Assembly (NCBI RefSeq): GCF_954871325.1
Contig: NC_088775.1
Span: 13,865,561-13,929,560 of the forward strand
Direction of reading: 5' to 3'
DNA length: 64,000 bases
Source: Gordionus sp. m RMFG-2023
Taxonomy: Eukaryota; Nematomorpha; Gordioida; Chordodea; Parachordodidae
Position numbers and translations under genes: made by a program. The notes below the pieces were generated by a model that saw only the letters and a program-made list of their open reading frames with translations, was not told where the DNA came from and made no database searches. Position 1 is the stretch's first letter. Every line of letters starts with the position of its first letter. This document shows positions 1 to 14,000 of this stretch, piece after piece.

Positions 1-179
1 TATTTTCATGATAAGTTATAGTTTATATTCAATTCAATTCCAGTTCTAGAAGTATATAAAGTATTTTATTAATAAATCACTTATTTATAAAAATAAATAA
101 TAACATTAATCTATTTACATAATAAGTAATAAACAAATATATTATGAAATTTGAAATAAATATTTTCATTAATGTTTAA

Positions 180-1165
180 GATTAATATATTAAGATTCCT
201 TTTTAGAAATACCAAAATTCCCAATTTATCAGAGGTCAGCCTGCAGTGATGCGGACTGTCAATATTACCAGCTTCACTAAAAACAGGTTTTTAAGAGATA
301 CTTGTGGTAGTTGCTATATATTAACGAGCAAGTTTAGATAGAGTTGCATATTTATGGCAATTCACAGCCCAATATTTCAAAGGATCAGCAGAGGTATTAC
401 AATGTTTTGAATACTGGTTCATTGAGATAGTTTTCAATCTCAAGGGAAAGGGAAATTTTTAATGGTAATGTTATTGTAGCTTTAACAGCATCAGCATAAG
501 CTCTCTACAAACAATATACCAGTTGAATCTATTGCTGATGTTGATGGAATTTCTTCTATATATTTTGATTATCTTTTCTAAATTTTTTAAATTAAAAAAA
601 AATATTTACTAAATAGATTTAATTCATTACCTAGGGTGGATGAATTAATTTTCTCACAGGCATTACTGTCAACACATTCTAGAAGTAGTTTTTGTCTATA
701 ATTTGTTTGAATTGAAAAAAAGATTGTTTTAAATTAGGAATTCAAAATTGTTGCTATGAAGTATATTTTATCATTATAAATATAGGAAAAACATTTAATA
801 AGATCTTTATGCATAGCATCCTTCATAGTTTGGACACCTTTATTGTACTCACCATGACTAGCAAGCTCTTTTTTAAGTAATTCTACAAATGGAATTACTA
901 TGCTAATTGACACATTTTCTCCACTATAATCTTTAGTGATATGTTGAATTGGTAATAGGGCCAGATTTATTTTTGTTCAGAATGTTTATTAATTAATTAT
1001 CATTATTAATAAAATAAACATAAAAATGGATATCGATTTTATTTATATAAATAAATATCTAAAATTTTTTAAAAAATTTATAACATCTTATTTTTGTTAA
1101 AAACGCCATTTTTTCGGTTCTGAAAATTTTATAATATTGGCCGATAACCGATATTTAAAAATGGG
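180..1165 (-). mobile_element. hAT transposon remnant (transposase C-terminal half)
   Basis: Read on the minus strand, about 480-190 gives a decayed hAT dimerisation region. It has a DPLKYWAVNCHKYATLSKLA-like stretch followed by FSEAGNIDSP, matching the usual W..N...YP.LS.LA and S.RLFS.AG pattern of hAT transposases. Upstream on that strand (about 960-780) is another hAT-like stretch with LLPIQHITKDYSGENVSIS. Stops interrupt the frame, so it is not functional. Sequence near 1140-1165 (CCGATAACCGATATT) resembles the terminal motifs of other hAT copies in this window, and may be the 5' end. It lies in the DCAF1 intron before the first visible exon or upstream of it. Confidence 0.7.
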
Positions 1166-1766
1166 TAAAATATTGTCCCTAGGAGCTAAAGACCCACATA
1201 TGTACCATTCATATGCCCAAGCCAAATATTTAAAATTATTCATCCTATCTTCCAAACTGGCCTAGATTTTTTTTTAAAAAATTGATCATTTTATAACTGG
1301 GCCAATTCTGATCCAGATTTTTAGTTTTTAAAATGTGATTATTCTAAATAATTTTAGCTATATTCTATAAATGGCTTTGAAGTCAAAATGGGAAATATGC
1401 AAAGCAAATGAATGCTGAATGATTCATCGCATCATTTTTTAAACTCTTAAATTTAAATTAGCAGTATAGCTAGGAGTTTTTTTATATAACATTTTATGAC
1501 TTGGGGATAACCATGGCATCACCATTAACCAAATAAAATCAATACAATATCATCTTAACAATTCGTTATAGAATATGATTTATTCAAAAAAATTGGAAAT
1601 TTAAATGAGTGTATATGATAAGTATCTATAAATCTCAAACTTAACTATATTTAAAAATATTGAAAATCACTTTGCACATGAATTTTATAATTTTAATTAG
1701 ATATATTCAATATACAAAAAAAATACATAATCAAACACAATATAGCATGTACCTGCAATTTTCGAG

Positions 1767-2033
1767 TTTGATGCCTTGAACCTCTTATTCCATTACATAG
1801 ATCTAGCTACACCAAACACTCAACACCCAGAATCGGAATTGATTGATGCATGCTTAACTTTCAAAGCTTTGCATTACTTAGCAAGCCTATTTGTTCACAA
1901 AAAATTTGCCTTAGCTTTTATAAACTCTGGGGGCCTTCAAAAATTGTTGGAAATAAGGCGACCTTCAATGGCTGCCACTGGAGTTAGCTTATGTTTGTAT
2001 TATTTGGCTTATTATGAAGAGGCTATGGAGAGG
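1767..2033 (+). CDS. DCAF1: DCAF1 exon 1 in window (ARM-like repeats)
   Basis: Frame TTT GAT GCC onward. Carries HKKFALAFINSGGLQKLLEI and PSMAATGVSLCLYYLAY, almost identical to the animal DCAF1 core. Acceptor ttttcgag; donor GAGAGG|GTAATT, phase 0. The reading frame may extend further 5' if another acceptor is used. Confidence 0.88.
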
Positions 2034-5000
2034 GTAATTTTTAAACACCTTTATGTAATTGTTTTATTCAAATTTTTGAATTTAATGCTTTTCTAACTAA
2101 TTTATTTTATTCTGAACTCGAAATTAACTGTAATGTTGATATATTATTTAGAATAACAATAATAATTTTGTTGCCCCTTTATACAAATTTATATTTGATC
2201 CTTTTAAAATAAAATATAGATATGCCAATTACCTTATGCTGTTCTGGAAAAGTTGATAGAGTAAATATATTATACAATAAAATGATGATTCATTTGTTTA
2301 GTATTATATTTTATTAAAGGAATTCCATTTTTTTCTATATGTCCAAAGTTGGTTTAGTTTTCATAAGCAATAATGAATTAATATTATAAATTTTTTGTTG
2401 GGCATTACCTACTACTGCTTATGAGAAGTAAATTAGATTTGAATGTTTTAACTAATATTTTTGAAAAATGATGTAGAAATTTTTGTGGGGTCTGTCAGCA
2501 CAATTTTATTTCTATATATCTATATATATCTATATACATCTATCTACATTTCTATTTATTATTATTATTTTGACATTAATTAATTCTTAAACTTTATTTA
2601 AAAAATTTAATGAGAATTTTAACTTACAAGCTATCAAATTTCCCATTTTTGATGATGGGTGAATTAGAAATTTGATATTTATTTAATGTAGTATGAATAA
2701 GAAATGCCTCTTTATTTTGATCAGGTGATCTTATAATTTCCGCTATTTTGATAAAGTATGTTAGTTTACTGAAGTGTTGATTTTACTGGGGAGGGGGGGT
2801 ATAATTATTTTGAATATATTTTAAATCATTATTTTTAAGATATCAATTTCATAATATCAAAAAATCTTCTTTACACACACAATAAAAAATATTTTTGAAC
2901 TATATTATCTTTTAAGCATTTGTGTACGTGTTATTTATTAATTTTTAAATCTAGCTACGTGAAGGTTTTATATATATTATTTTCGATTTTCTATTGATTA
3001 CACCCTCACTTAGCAAGTTTGAAATTTTTATAAATTTAATGAAGCTACCAAAGATTCGAGATATGTAATAAATAACCATTTTCAAGTAACATTAATTTTT
3101 AACACCCTAGGTCCTATAAACCCCACGAGAGTACTGAAGGATTAAAGACAAATTTTAAATAAATTTTATTAAAAATTTATATATATAGATATATATTATG
3201 GTTATTGGTTTGTTCTCATCAATCTGGTAGAACTCACGCAGTTCTGTTTTTCTCTGTATCATTCCCTTTCAAAATCATATTGGATATCTTCGATTGTCAA
3301 GATGGACTCAGGAAGTTGTATAATAACGTAAATAAAGGCTACATATAACCTTTGATTATTTACACTTACTTTCTTTTCTCTTTATATTACTTTTGAATGT
3401 GACATTCTATCTTATTTTATATGTAACATATTTGGGAACCCTCGTTTCGAAACTATTTATCCACTCTTTAAAATTTTTTGGATCATCATTAGCTAAGCAC
3501 TCTGGATATTTTTGATGACGACAACAATGCATTTGTCAGCGATGACGATGTATTCGTTAAAAGGCAATCTTGCAGGTATAGTATAATGGCGCTTAAAAGA
3601 TATCTCGAAGCTCAGCTTATCCTTATCACAACTAGGGGCTTGATCTGTAATAATATTAAAAAGTCACAAAGTACAGATCTAGATAGTTTTATGGTCGACA
3701 ATGATGGCCCTCAAAGGGACAAATTGCACCTTTCATATAATCCTCAAGTGGTTCACAAAGAGCTAGGTGAAAGCAATGTCATTACTCAAAGTCTTAGTAG
3801 GCCTCGCGTTCATTGGGATACTAAAGTAAATTTAAATCTTAATGTATATATTAATCAATTTTTTTATTATAATATTTTGTCAATTAATATCATAGACCTG
3901 CAGTAGTACTAATTGCTGGATTTAAAAAAATTTATTTGGCCTGTGTGGTGATCTCTATATGCTTAGTGGTAAGACTTACGGACTTTTAGTTAAAAAAACA
4001 ACGTACACAAATTTTCTTGTAATTTATTTCTTTCAATTTCAGTACAAAAAAAATATATTTTTTATAAACGCGAAGAATGAATACAATAATTAGTTTTTCT
4101 TTTCTTTTTTTACATAAACATTTTCAAAAAAATCAATAATACCAAATCAATAATATTTTTTTCTTTACACTTTTCATCAATAACCTAATTTCAACACAAA
4201 AATCAATTATTTTACATCATATCACAACATGTACCCCCTTCTAAGGATAAAATCCAGGGTACATGCAAATAAAAATTTCCGCACTACAAAAAAAACTATT
4301 ATTCCGCTAAAATTTATTTATATAAAAAAAATATTCACACAACACAAAAAAAATCATGGGACCAGAGCGTTTATGAGGAACTCCTCTATAGAGTCGCTCA
4401 TTTCCACCTCTGTTCCTCTATCGTTAAAATTATTATTTTTTTGACCCGTCATTTTAGAATTCCTAGTTCCATCCTGAATTTCCCTTTTACCCAAATTCTT
4501 CATCACCCCACATGGAACAGTTTCGGCTGCTGGAAGGAATTTATACATCAGACGCCGTTTCGCAAAATCTTCTGCTTCCCTAGCTATTAATCGTTAATCG
4601 TCTATTATCCTCCGCTTTTGCCCCCCAGCCCAACGATTGAGCCCATTGTTCAACAGATACGATGTGCTCACCCCGCTTGTGCACTCCCTAGCTTTATGTC
4701 AAAATTATTTTTAATTCATGGAGTCATTTTATATTAAGGCCCATAGAACTATTATTCAGGTGAATTCTTTGGATATAGCGAACCTATTGGCTGACCAATG
4801 GCTTAATTTATGGATTGATCAACAAACAGGAGAAGGAGCAACACAAACATTCTCGTATGGTCCTATTTCCTCACAAGGAAAGGTGGCGTTACATGCAAAT
4901 TACGCGTCTGGGCCGGCTACTATTCCAATGCGGCAACTGGGGATGAGAGGAACCAACATAAACTGCTTCAATTGTGGTGGAGGGGGACATAAAGCTAGGG

Positions 5001-8000
5001 AGTGCGCAAGCGTGGTGAGCACATCGTACACGTTGAACAATGGGCTCAATCGTTGGGCTAGGGGGCAATAGAGGAGGTTAATAGACGATTCACGATTAAT
5101 AGCTAGGGAAGCAGAAGATTTTGCGGAACGGCGTCTGATGTATAAATTCCTTCCAGCAGCCAAAACTGTTCCATGTGGGGTGATGAAGAATTTGGGTAAA
5201 AGGGAAATTCAGGATGAAACTAGGAATTCTAAAATGACGGGTCAAAAAAATAATAATTTTAACGATAGAGGAACTGAGGTGGAAATGAGCGACTCTATAG
5301 AGGAGTTCCTCATAAACGCTCCGGTCCCATGATTTTTTTTTGTGTTGTGTGAATATTTTTTTTATATTAATAATTATTTTCAACAAAAACTTCTTACCTT
5401 TCAAAACAATTTACAAAACTAGATAAAACGATAACACAACAATTTCTTCTTTATTTTTTTTACTACCAACAAACATAATAAAATAATATTATTATTATTT
5501 TTTCCTTTACATCTCTTTCTTTAACTTTAAAAATATTTTACATATTACCCTACCAGTTTTTTTTTCTTTTTTTTAACCTCTCCTTTTTTTTAAAAAAAAT
5601 TTCTCTTTTACACCATACGCCGCCTAAATGCGTTCCCCCTTTTATTACAATTTTTCTTTTTTTTAACTCTCAGAAATTCTATTTTAACTTTTTATAACTT
5701 TTATTTTACCAACTTCTCTAATTAATTACCTCCTTTAACATTACCCTCAATTATTTATTCCCTTTTTTCCACAAAATTTCTCCTGAATTTGAATTAATTA
5801 AATAATTCACTAATAATAACAGAATGAGTTAATGCAATACACATTCTTTATTCACTCCAAAATTTCAAAACATAATAAGTTAGATACAATACATAGCTAA
5901 TTCTTTATGATTGCCCTATGGCCACTTAACCCCATATATTTAACCTTATTTCCGACTTTTATACTTTCTACCAACTCTCAATTTATACATATTTACATTA
6001 ACGGTCAACAAATTAAGATTGGCTGCCCTTAAAGAGTCCCCAATTCTCCAAAATGTCCTTCTACTTTTATTAAATTTTTCCTAATTGATCCTATATACAT
6101 TTTACACATTTTTTTTTATATATATATTACTACTCTTTATACCCTTGCTCTTAACTGATTTCTATGTCTCGTGACCTCACTATGGTCTTCCAATCTAACT
6201 TTCAGTATTTTATTTCCCACATTCCCTATAACTATTCCCTTTTCCCATTTTTTATTCATTCCATACATCCGAACCCATACCAATTGATTAACAACAAATT
6301 TCAAAACAACATTATCTCCAATTTCTACATCCATATCTATTGGTCTCAAACTATCCAAAAAGAAATTAATTTTTCTCCTTATCATTTTCTCTGCTGGTGT
6401 TTTGCCATCTTTTCCAATCGCACTGTTGTAATATAATTGAGCTATCCACAATTCTCCTTTACTACACTTATAAAAGCTGATCCTCCTTCGGAAACCATAA
6501 TACTGGGAATACCAAATCTCGAAAACAATTTCTTGCAATGTCTTATTATTATTCCCGCTGTTAAACCATGTACTTCTCAAACTCAATCCATTTCGAAAAT
6601 GCATCTACACTCAGAATAAACTTTTTTCTTCCCATTCAAAAAAATCCAAATGCACTCTTATCGATGGTCCTTTAACTTTTGGCCAATTACTATCTTTTTC
6701 CTTCGAGGGCATATCGGACCAAGTATTGCAAACCTCACAACTTTTACTCAAATCATTAATTTCTTCAATCATTCCGGGCCACCATACATATTCTCTTCCC
6801 CATTGCTTCATTTTTTCTATTCCTTGATGCCCCGCATGTAACATATTTAAAACTATTTCCCTTAATCGTCGTGGTACTATAACTCTATTTCCCCTCATTA
6901 TACAATCATCAATTATTACCAATTCAGTTTCTATATTTTTATATTTATTTCCCTTATCATTCCACACTCTTTCTGTTATAAATAATTTTATCAAACTTAA
7001 TTCCCTATCTTTCAGAGTATATTCCTGTATTTCTTTCCAAGTCGTAGGACTACCTTACCATGATTCGGCCGACCCCCTTAGATTTTTTTAAAATTTAGTA
7101 AGCAAAGAAAGGTTAGTGTAGTTAAGAAATAGCCAAAATTTTAGCCTCGTAACATTTATATTTTTGGAGATATTAGGGTTCAAAGTGGCAAAAATGACGT
7201 ATTTTTACCATTATCTGCCTTCATTCAATTAAGCATATCTTAAAAACTATCTAATTGTAAATAACAAATTTAATATCAAAATTACGTACAAAGATTCTAG
7301 ATAAAAAAAAAATTTTTTTTTTTCAATTTCCGGCCATTTTATTAAATATATAAGGACTATAAACGATTTTTTAGAAATAATACGACCTTCAATTTTTAAA
7401 AAAATTTTAGTAGTCAACACTGAACTCTTCCTTTATATTTATAAAAAAAATTGGTCTGGGACGAGGCCATCTTCATTCTCAAAATCGATAAAAATGTTTA
7501 GAAAAGTGTATAAATATTGTCCGGAAAGGGGGCGTCTTTGTATAAAATTATATATTAATCAGTTTTTAATGATTTTTCTTGGACTATTTGATATAATTTA
7601 AGAGTATTCATCTTGTAAGTGAAAATAACAATAAATGGGGCTTTCATTCAATTATAGAAATTGCCTATCGATAAAAGAAATTCAATTTATTACTTTATTA
7701 TAAAATTTTTTGTTAATATAACATATATTAATATTATAAAATATATTCAACCAAATTTATACTTCTTGAATATATGAATCTGAATCTTGTGTATTTCATA
7801 TATGGCGCCCTAAATATTAAAAATAATTGATATAATATAAATTTAAAAATCTAATATATAACTCACTTTTAAAAGATTCTAATTTTTCGGTAGCGCATTT
7901 ACTTTCTTGTGATGACAATGTGTAACTACGGCCAGTAGCAGTTAACGGTGAAACTAATGTTAAGATATGACATTTTGGCAAGTAAAGAGTGTCGTCTATA

Positions 8001-11000
8001 CTTGGAAATGTAAAGGAATTAGAAGGTCCGGATGGGTGTAAAAACTTTATATATATTTCTTCCTCCTTTTGATTTTTCCCTAAAACTAAGGCTAACCACC
8101 AATTAGAATCATAAACATGTTATATACCCTGATATTTCTCCAAAAATGATACTTTCATCATTATATGATAAATATTCTATATTACTTTCTATTGAATTGG
8201 AATATATTTTACTTTTAAATTGATGTAGACCTGTAGGAATCACCGTGTGAATTTTCTGTGTTCCAGGTATAGGTCTCGTTTTTGAAAACCTTTCCCTGAG
8301 TAATATTTCTTCTTGATCATAATTTTCTTGGGTCATATATTGAAAATATATGCCATTAATATTTTCTTTAGCGAACTCGTACAATTCATATGATGTGGTT
8401 ATTTGCTTTGAGTAAGGTCTTTGTAAACTAGCTCTAGCGGCTAATCTTTTAACAGTGCCACCAATCCCATCACAAACACTTTTCCCATGTGCTGTAGCAG
8501 AAAAATACCATTCCGCCTGTATCCCGAAATCTATCTCATGATGGCAAATATTAATAAAATTTTTACGATTTTTATACTGTGCAGCAGATCCATCGGAAAA
8601 ATAAAAAATTTTACTTGGCATACAAATTTTATTAATTAAAAAATTTACCAATGTTTTTTGGAAATAATGTACTGCTATTGTATTGTGTTGCAAAGATTCG
8701 GATATCATTACATAATTTAGGCAACAAATATTGGCTAGATCCAATGATCGTTAATTTAAAATTTTGGTGGTAGCTGCAAACACAAACATTATGTGTACCA
8801 CTACCTCCTACGAGTATATTATTTTTTGGGCGAATGCTTGCAAATTTCGAAAAACCGATTTTAACATCAGGCCTCATTTCTTTAAAAAATATATAAATTT
8901 CTTTCAAATTATCTAAAATTAATCTCTTTTGTATTGTATTCTTTTTTCCGTCTTCGGTCAAAATTGAAAGGCAATCTTTCTTGCCTGGCATGATTCTGCT
9001 TATTTCGTCCGTACAATAAAATTCTTGTACAATTTTAACTGTACATTCGTCTATAGTATTTCCAGGCTTGGGGTTAGGGGTTGATAAAAATCCCTTTTCC
9101 GCTATCAATAATTTAGCTTGTCTTGCCATGTATTTTGTTGTATTAAATTCATTCATTATTTTGGACACTGTCCAATTCTTTGGTAATATCGTCAAAATTT
9201 TATATTTATCAGTTTTAGAATTCTATATGATAAAACAAATTAATATATAAAAATATCACCGAATATCTAATAATTACAGGTGTACCGATTAGGGGGTTAA
9301 TCCGATACGATATTGCAGATATTATATTGATATCGGCCAAATAACCGATATCACTAATCTGATTTTGCTCGCTCTACATATTATATATTTTATCATAACT
9401 TTAAACAAATAATTATAAATTTAAATTAACTTAGTATTTCAGGACTATTTATTCATGTAAAATTCTATATAAAATTTAGTAAAAATATGGTATAATCATT
9501 TTTTGTTCCAAAAACCCTATTTAGATGTAGAAAGTAGTATCCCATCTACTATTATGATCAATGTAACTGGTTAATTTTTGAAAAAATTATTTTTAGTTTT
9601 AAAACCAAAAATATCTTTATAAGACATTAATAATTATTATTCATTTAGTTTTTTATAAAATTTATCACTTCAATTATATAAGAATATTCTTTACTCAAAA
9701 AATCTATTTTCTTAAATATCAAAAAATCAAAAAAAATATATCGAAAAAAATAAAAAAATCGACCTATCCGATTCAAAATATCGGTAAATTCTTACTAATA
9801 ATTTTTTTACCTTTGATATTATAAGAATAATTAGAATTTATTATAAGAATAATTAGAATTTATTATAAGAATAATTAGAATTTATTATAAGAATAATTAG
9901 AATTTATTATAAGAATAATTAGAATTTATTATAAGAATAATTAGAATTTATTATAGTTTTTTAAAGGAAATTAATTAAAAAATGAATTAATATAGTGAGC
10001 ATGTGTTATTGAATGATTAATCAATTTTAAATTTTTCTTTATTTTATTGATTGAAACACTCATTTATTCTTATTTACAAGTAAAGCTATGCCGATTTTAG
10101 AAAATCCGATCCAATATTTATATTGTTTGGGTTATTGATGATAATACTTTTATTTTGTATATAATTTTATAATAATAATAAATTAATATTTGTAATATAT
10201 TACTATCTTTTCCACGTCAATGGAAGAATTATAATTCTTCATATATTATTTTTTTTTGGTAAAAACAAAACAATAAATACAATATACATAATATGGAGAC
10301 ACAAAAAGAATATAATATCTTGACTCTAAAAAAATTTTTTTTTTTTTGCGACAATCACATTATTTTAAAAAATTGATCGATATTTGGTCGATCATATTTT
10401 ATTAATATTCGTTAAATATATGTTATATGGGCAAATATATAATAATTATAAATTTATATTTATGAAATAAATTGTATTATTTATAATATTTTTCATCATC
10501 CAAAACAAACAAAGAAATCAATTTTTTATAAAACAAAAATATATTATTATAATATATAATAATACAATAAAAAAAAGAACGGAGATGGTGTGACGCAGGG
10601 AAACAAAAATGAAAAAGGGACGTAAGTGTTGTCTAGGATAGCTCTTTGGCTAGAAGACTACCATTGAAACTGATATAATTAGCTTTGAGAATCGCTATGG
10701 ATAGTCGTTGACGAAGAAAAAAACCCTCTCGAGTGATCCTAAGTTGTTGAAAAATGCTAAGGCGAGTTTGCCGAAGGTGCCAAGAGTGGTTGATATGATT
10801 GGGATGAAGCAATGATCGTTCATTATTTCTGTGTATTTAGAAGTTTTAAGTTGTTCCTTCTGGTCAAGGTTGTTGATGGCGTGGTTGGATGGGGCCAAGG
10901 GGTCAATACAGGAATAGTCCCATACCAAAAGTTGGCCTCTCCTCCATGGGATTTGAGAGATCCCGTCAGGACGTTTACCGTCAGATCTAAAAAGACCCTG

Positions 11001-14000
11001 TGGTTCTAGAGTGGAAGGAATTTAGGCGGATTTCAGAGCATGTTGGATGATTGTGTTACATTGCTTGTGTCTGATGAATCGTCCATTGCATGAGCGACAA
11101 TGTAAACTATGTCTATCCTTCGAGTCAACTGGCGAGTTGCACCTTGAGCAGATGTGAGGGTGAGTGATGGAACAATTTAGACGAATGCCGATGGCGTGGG
11201 TAAATTCATCGTTGGATATTTGAAGCTGAAGATTGGTAGATGGGATGGCCTCAAGAAACTCGTGTCCAGTACCATTAAGCAGGGAAGAGAATAGGGTTCG
11301 GTCGGTAGATTGCATGCTAGATAAGAGAGTTTCAACGCAGCGAGCAACCACTGGTGCATCCCAGTCTTTCTGTCTATGGGTTGTGGGGGGGGGATGAGAA
11401 TCAGCATTGATCCTAGTTTTCCAAATATCCATAGCCACGATTAAGGAAAGGTCTTCTTTAGAATTATGGGCGGTGGTTATTGGCTTTGTCAAGAGACTAC
11501 TCGATATGAAAGTTGTTATTGCTAAGTCATGTGGAGATCTGATGCCAAGACCACCAAATTTGGTTGGAAGAGTTGCTTGGGCCCAAGTGGTTTCGTTGAA
11601 TCTGATATTTACTATTTTTTCGGTTTTTATTCCTTTTTCGTAAGTTTGGAGAGGAATAGGATATTTAAAAATTGGTGTTGACCGAAGTGCGTAAAGAATC
11701 CTTGGTATAAAAAAGAAATTTTTTTAGCAAAAAAAAGGACTTGTGTGATGGAAGAAGTGTAAAGATGTCCTCCAGTTTAAGGAGTATGTCAAGTGTGGAA
11801 TGAAGAAAGGTGCTTATTGCCTCGTGTCCTCCTACAGGCGATCCTAGATGTGTTAATTCAACGCTTGATGTGAATTTGAAATCGTGAGTGTTGGGAGCAT
11901 TAGAATTTAAATGTGAGAATTCAGATTTGCTCTGGTTAAGCGAAAGTCCAATGGTTGTGCCCATTTCTTTAATTATGTTGACTGCTTTGGCAATTTCACT
12001 ACAGGGACCACTCAAGATTCCATCATCATTATACCAAGCGTGGAGCGATAGAGTACATGAAGAGTTTATTGATTTTATCATGTCATTGATTCCAAGACTA
12101 AAGAGAAGGGATCCGAGAGGGTCACCCTGTTGGATTCCCTCAACAGAAAATATCTTTTCTTTGTTGAATTGTAAGATTGTTGGTGATTGGTAGCAAGAGA
12201 AAAGAAATTTGGTGTAAGCGGGGAAATGGAAGCAAGTTGAATGTAGGAACGTGTTGCGCGAAAGATTTTTGTAAGCGTTAGGGAAATCAATTTTTACTAG
12301 GGATTCGTTTTTTGGGTTATTTTCAAGGGAATTCTTGTTAAGTGCACAGCAGCTTCACACCCACCTGGTATCCCTACACCAAGTTGGTAGGGGCTTAGAA
12401 TGTGTGCGGCATCGTGTTTGATTCTAGATGCGATTAATTTAGCGCCCAATCTACGGTAAGTTGAACCAATGGCGATGGGCCGAATGTCCTTGTTTGGTTT
12501 TTGGAGTGCGATGAGTCTGGCACCGAAGAGTAAGGGGGTAATAAAGCTGGGTACGTCTCCATTTAGGATTTTGTTGACTAAGTTTGTGATTTTAGTGAGA
12601 ATTGAAACCTGTGTACAGATCACAGGAGAGGTAATGTCCTGTAAAAAAATTGGTCTAATCCCATCTAGACCATGAGCCGAATCCTGATGAAAAGATAGGA
12701 TTGCTTTCCTTACTTCTTCCTGTGTAAAGTCTGCTGCACAATGGGAGTAGGGTTGGGGCAATATTGGCATAAATGTTGTTGTGGGATGCTTTAATCGAAG
12801 CTTAATTAAGGTATCTAAATTGGATTCCGCCAGAGTGTCATTGGTTGAAATGAGTTTGAGGGCCCCTTTGATATTAAGACTGTCAATTTTCTTCGAAATC
12901 AATGAGGCTTTTTGTTGAAGTGGGGTTATTTTTTTTTGTTTTTGGGATGTCTGGAGATTTGGGACTCATGAAGATGAGTGTTGATGTTTAAACAGGCATC
13001 TTTTATTTGTTGAGTTATGGATTTTTGGAGTGATATGTCAGGTATTTTGAAAGTATTGTACCCGAAGTTTAGAAATTTTAACCATTCTTCTTCTTTGTTA
13101 AAATTTTGCAAAAGAGAAGATATGCAGTTGCTGAGAGATTTAGCTACTTGTATTCTCGCTCCTTTGGGTATTCTCGTTATGATACTTGGTTTTGTGGAGT
13201 TAAGAAAAATATCTGAGAATGAGGCACCAATTTCTTGGTTTAGGGGGGGGGGGTCTATGAGAGGGAGGGGAAGCGAGTAAGTGATCTGAGAAAGAGGCGT
13301 GAGTTTTGAATGCGGACACTTGTTAGAGATTGGTCCATGAACAAAAATTTTCCATCATTTGTTAAATGTATTGCTTTCAGGCAGGATGGGCAGATTTTGC
13401 GTTCATGGGGGATGGCCATAGGTATAAAAAAAAATGCTGCCAATAATAAAGCAAAAGCGCCTGTGAGAGGTCTGTTGATTGATGAGCAAAAATAGCGAAG
13501 GAATGATGAATATGTATGTCAGAAAAATCGAGCAACGAGCGAGAAAGATGCTCAATATGAGAGGTTTCAAATAAAAAAAGGATTAATTATTAAAATAATA
13601 TATTTAGAAAAACAATTAATTTTTTTTAAAGTTCAAGTTTTTAGTATTAATTTTTATATTATTATTTTCTATAATTTCTATACTTGAATGAAAGCCCCAT
13701 AAGTGAAGAAAATATTATAATTTATATTTACAAGATGAATAATCCTTAAAATTATATCAAATTGTTCAAGAAAAACCATTAAAAACTGATTTAAATATAA
13801 ATTTATGCAAAGACGCCCCCTTTCGGGAAAATATTTATACACTTTTCTAAACATTTTTATCGATCTTTAGAATGAAGATGGCCTCGTCCCAGACCAATTT
13901 TTTTTATAAATATAAAGGAAGAGTTCAGTGTTGTCTACTAAATTTTTTAAAAAAATTGAAGGTCGTATTATTTCTAAAAAATCGTTTTAAGTCCTTATAT

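Noticed and set aside
9817-9953. Direct repeats as a CRISPR array
   Set aside because: The 22-bp units abut with no spacers, so it is a minisatellite in eukaryotic DNA.
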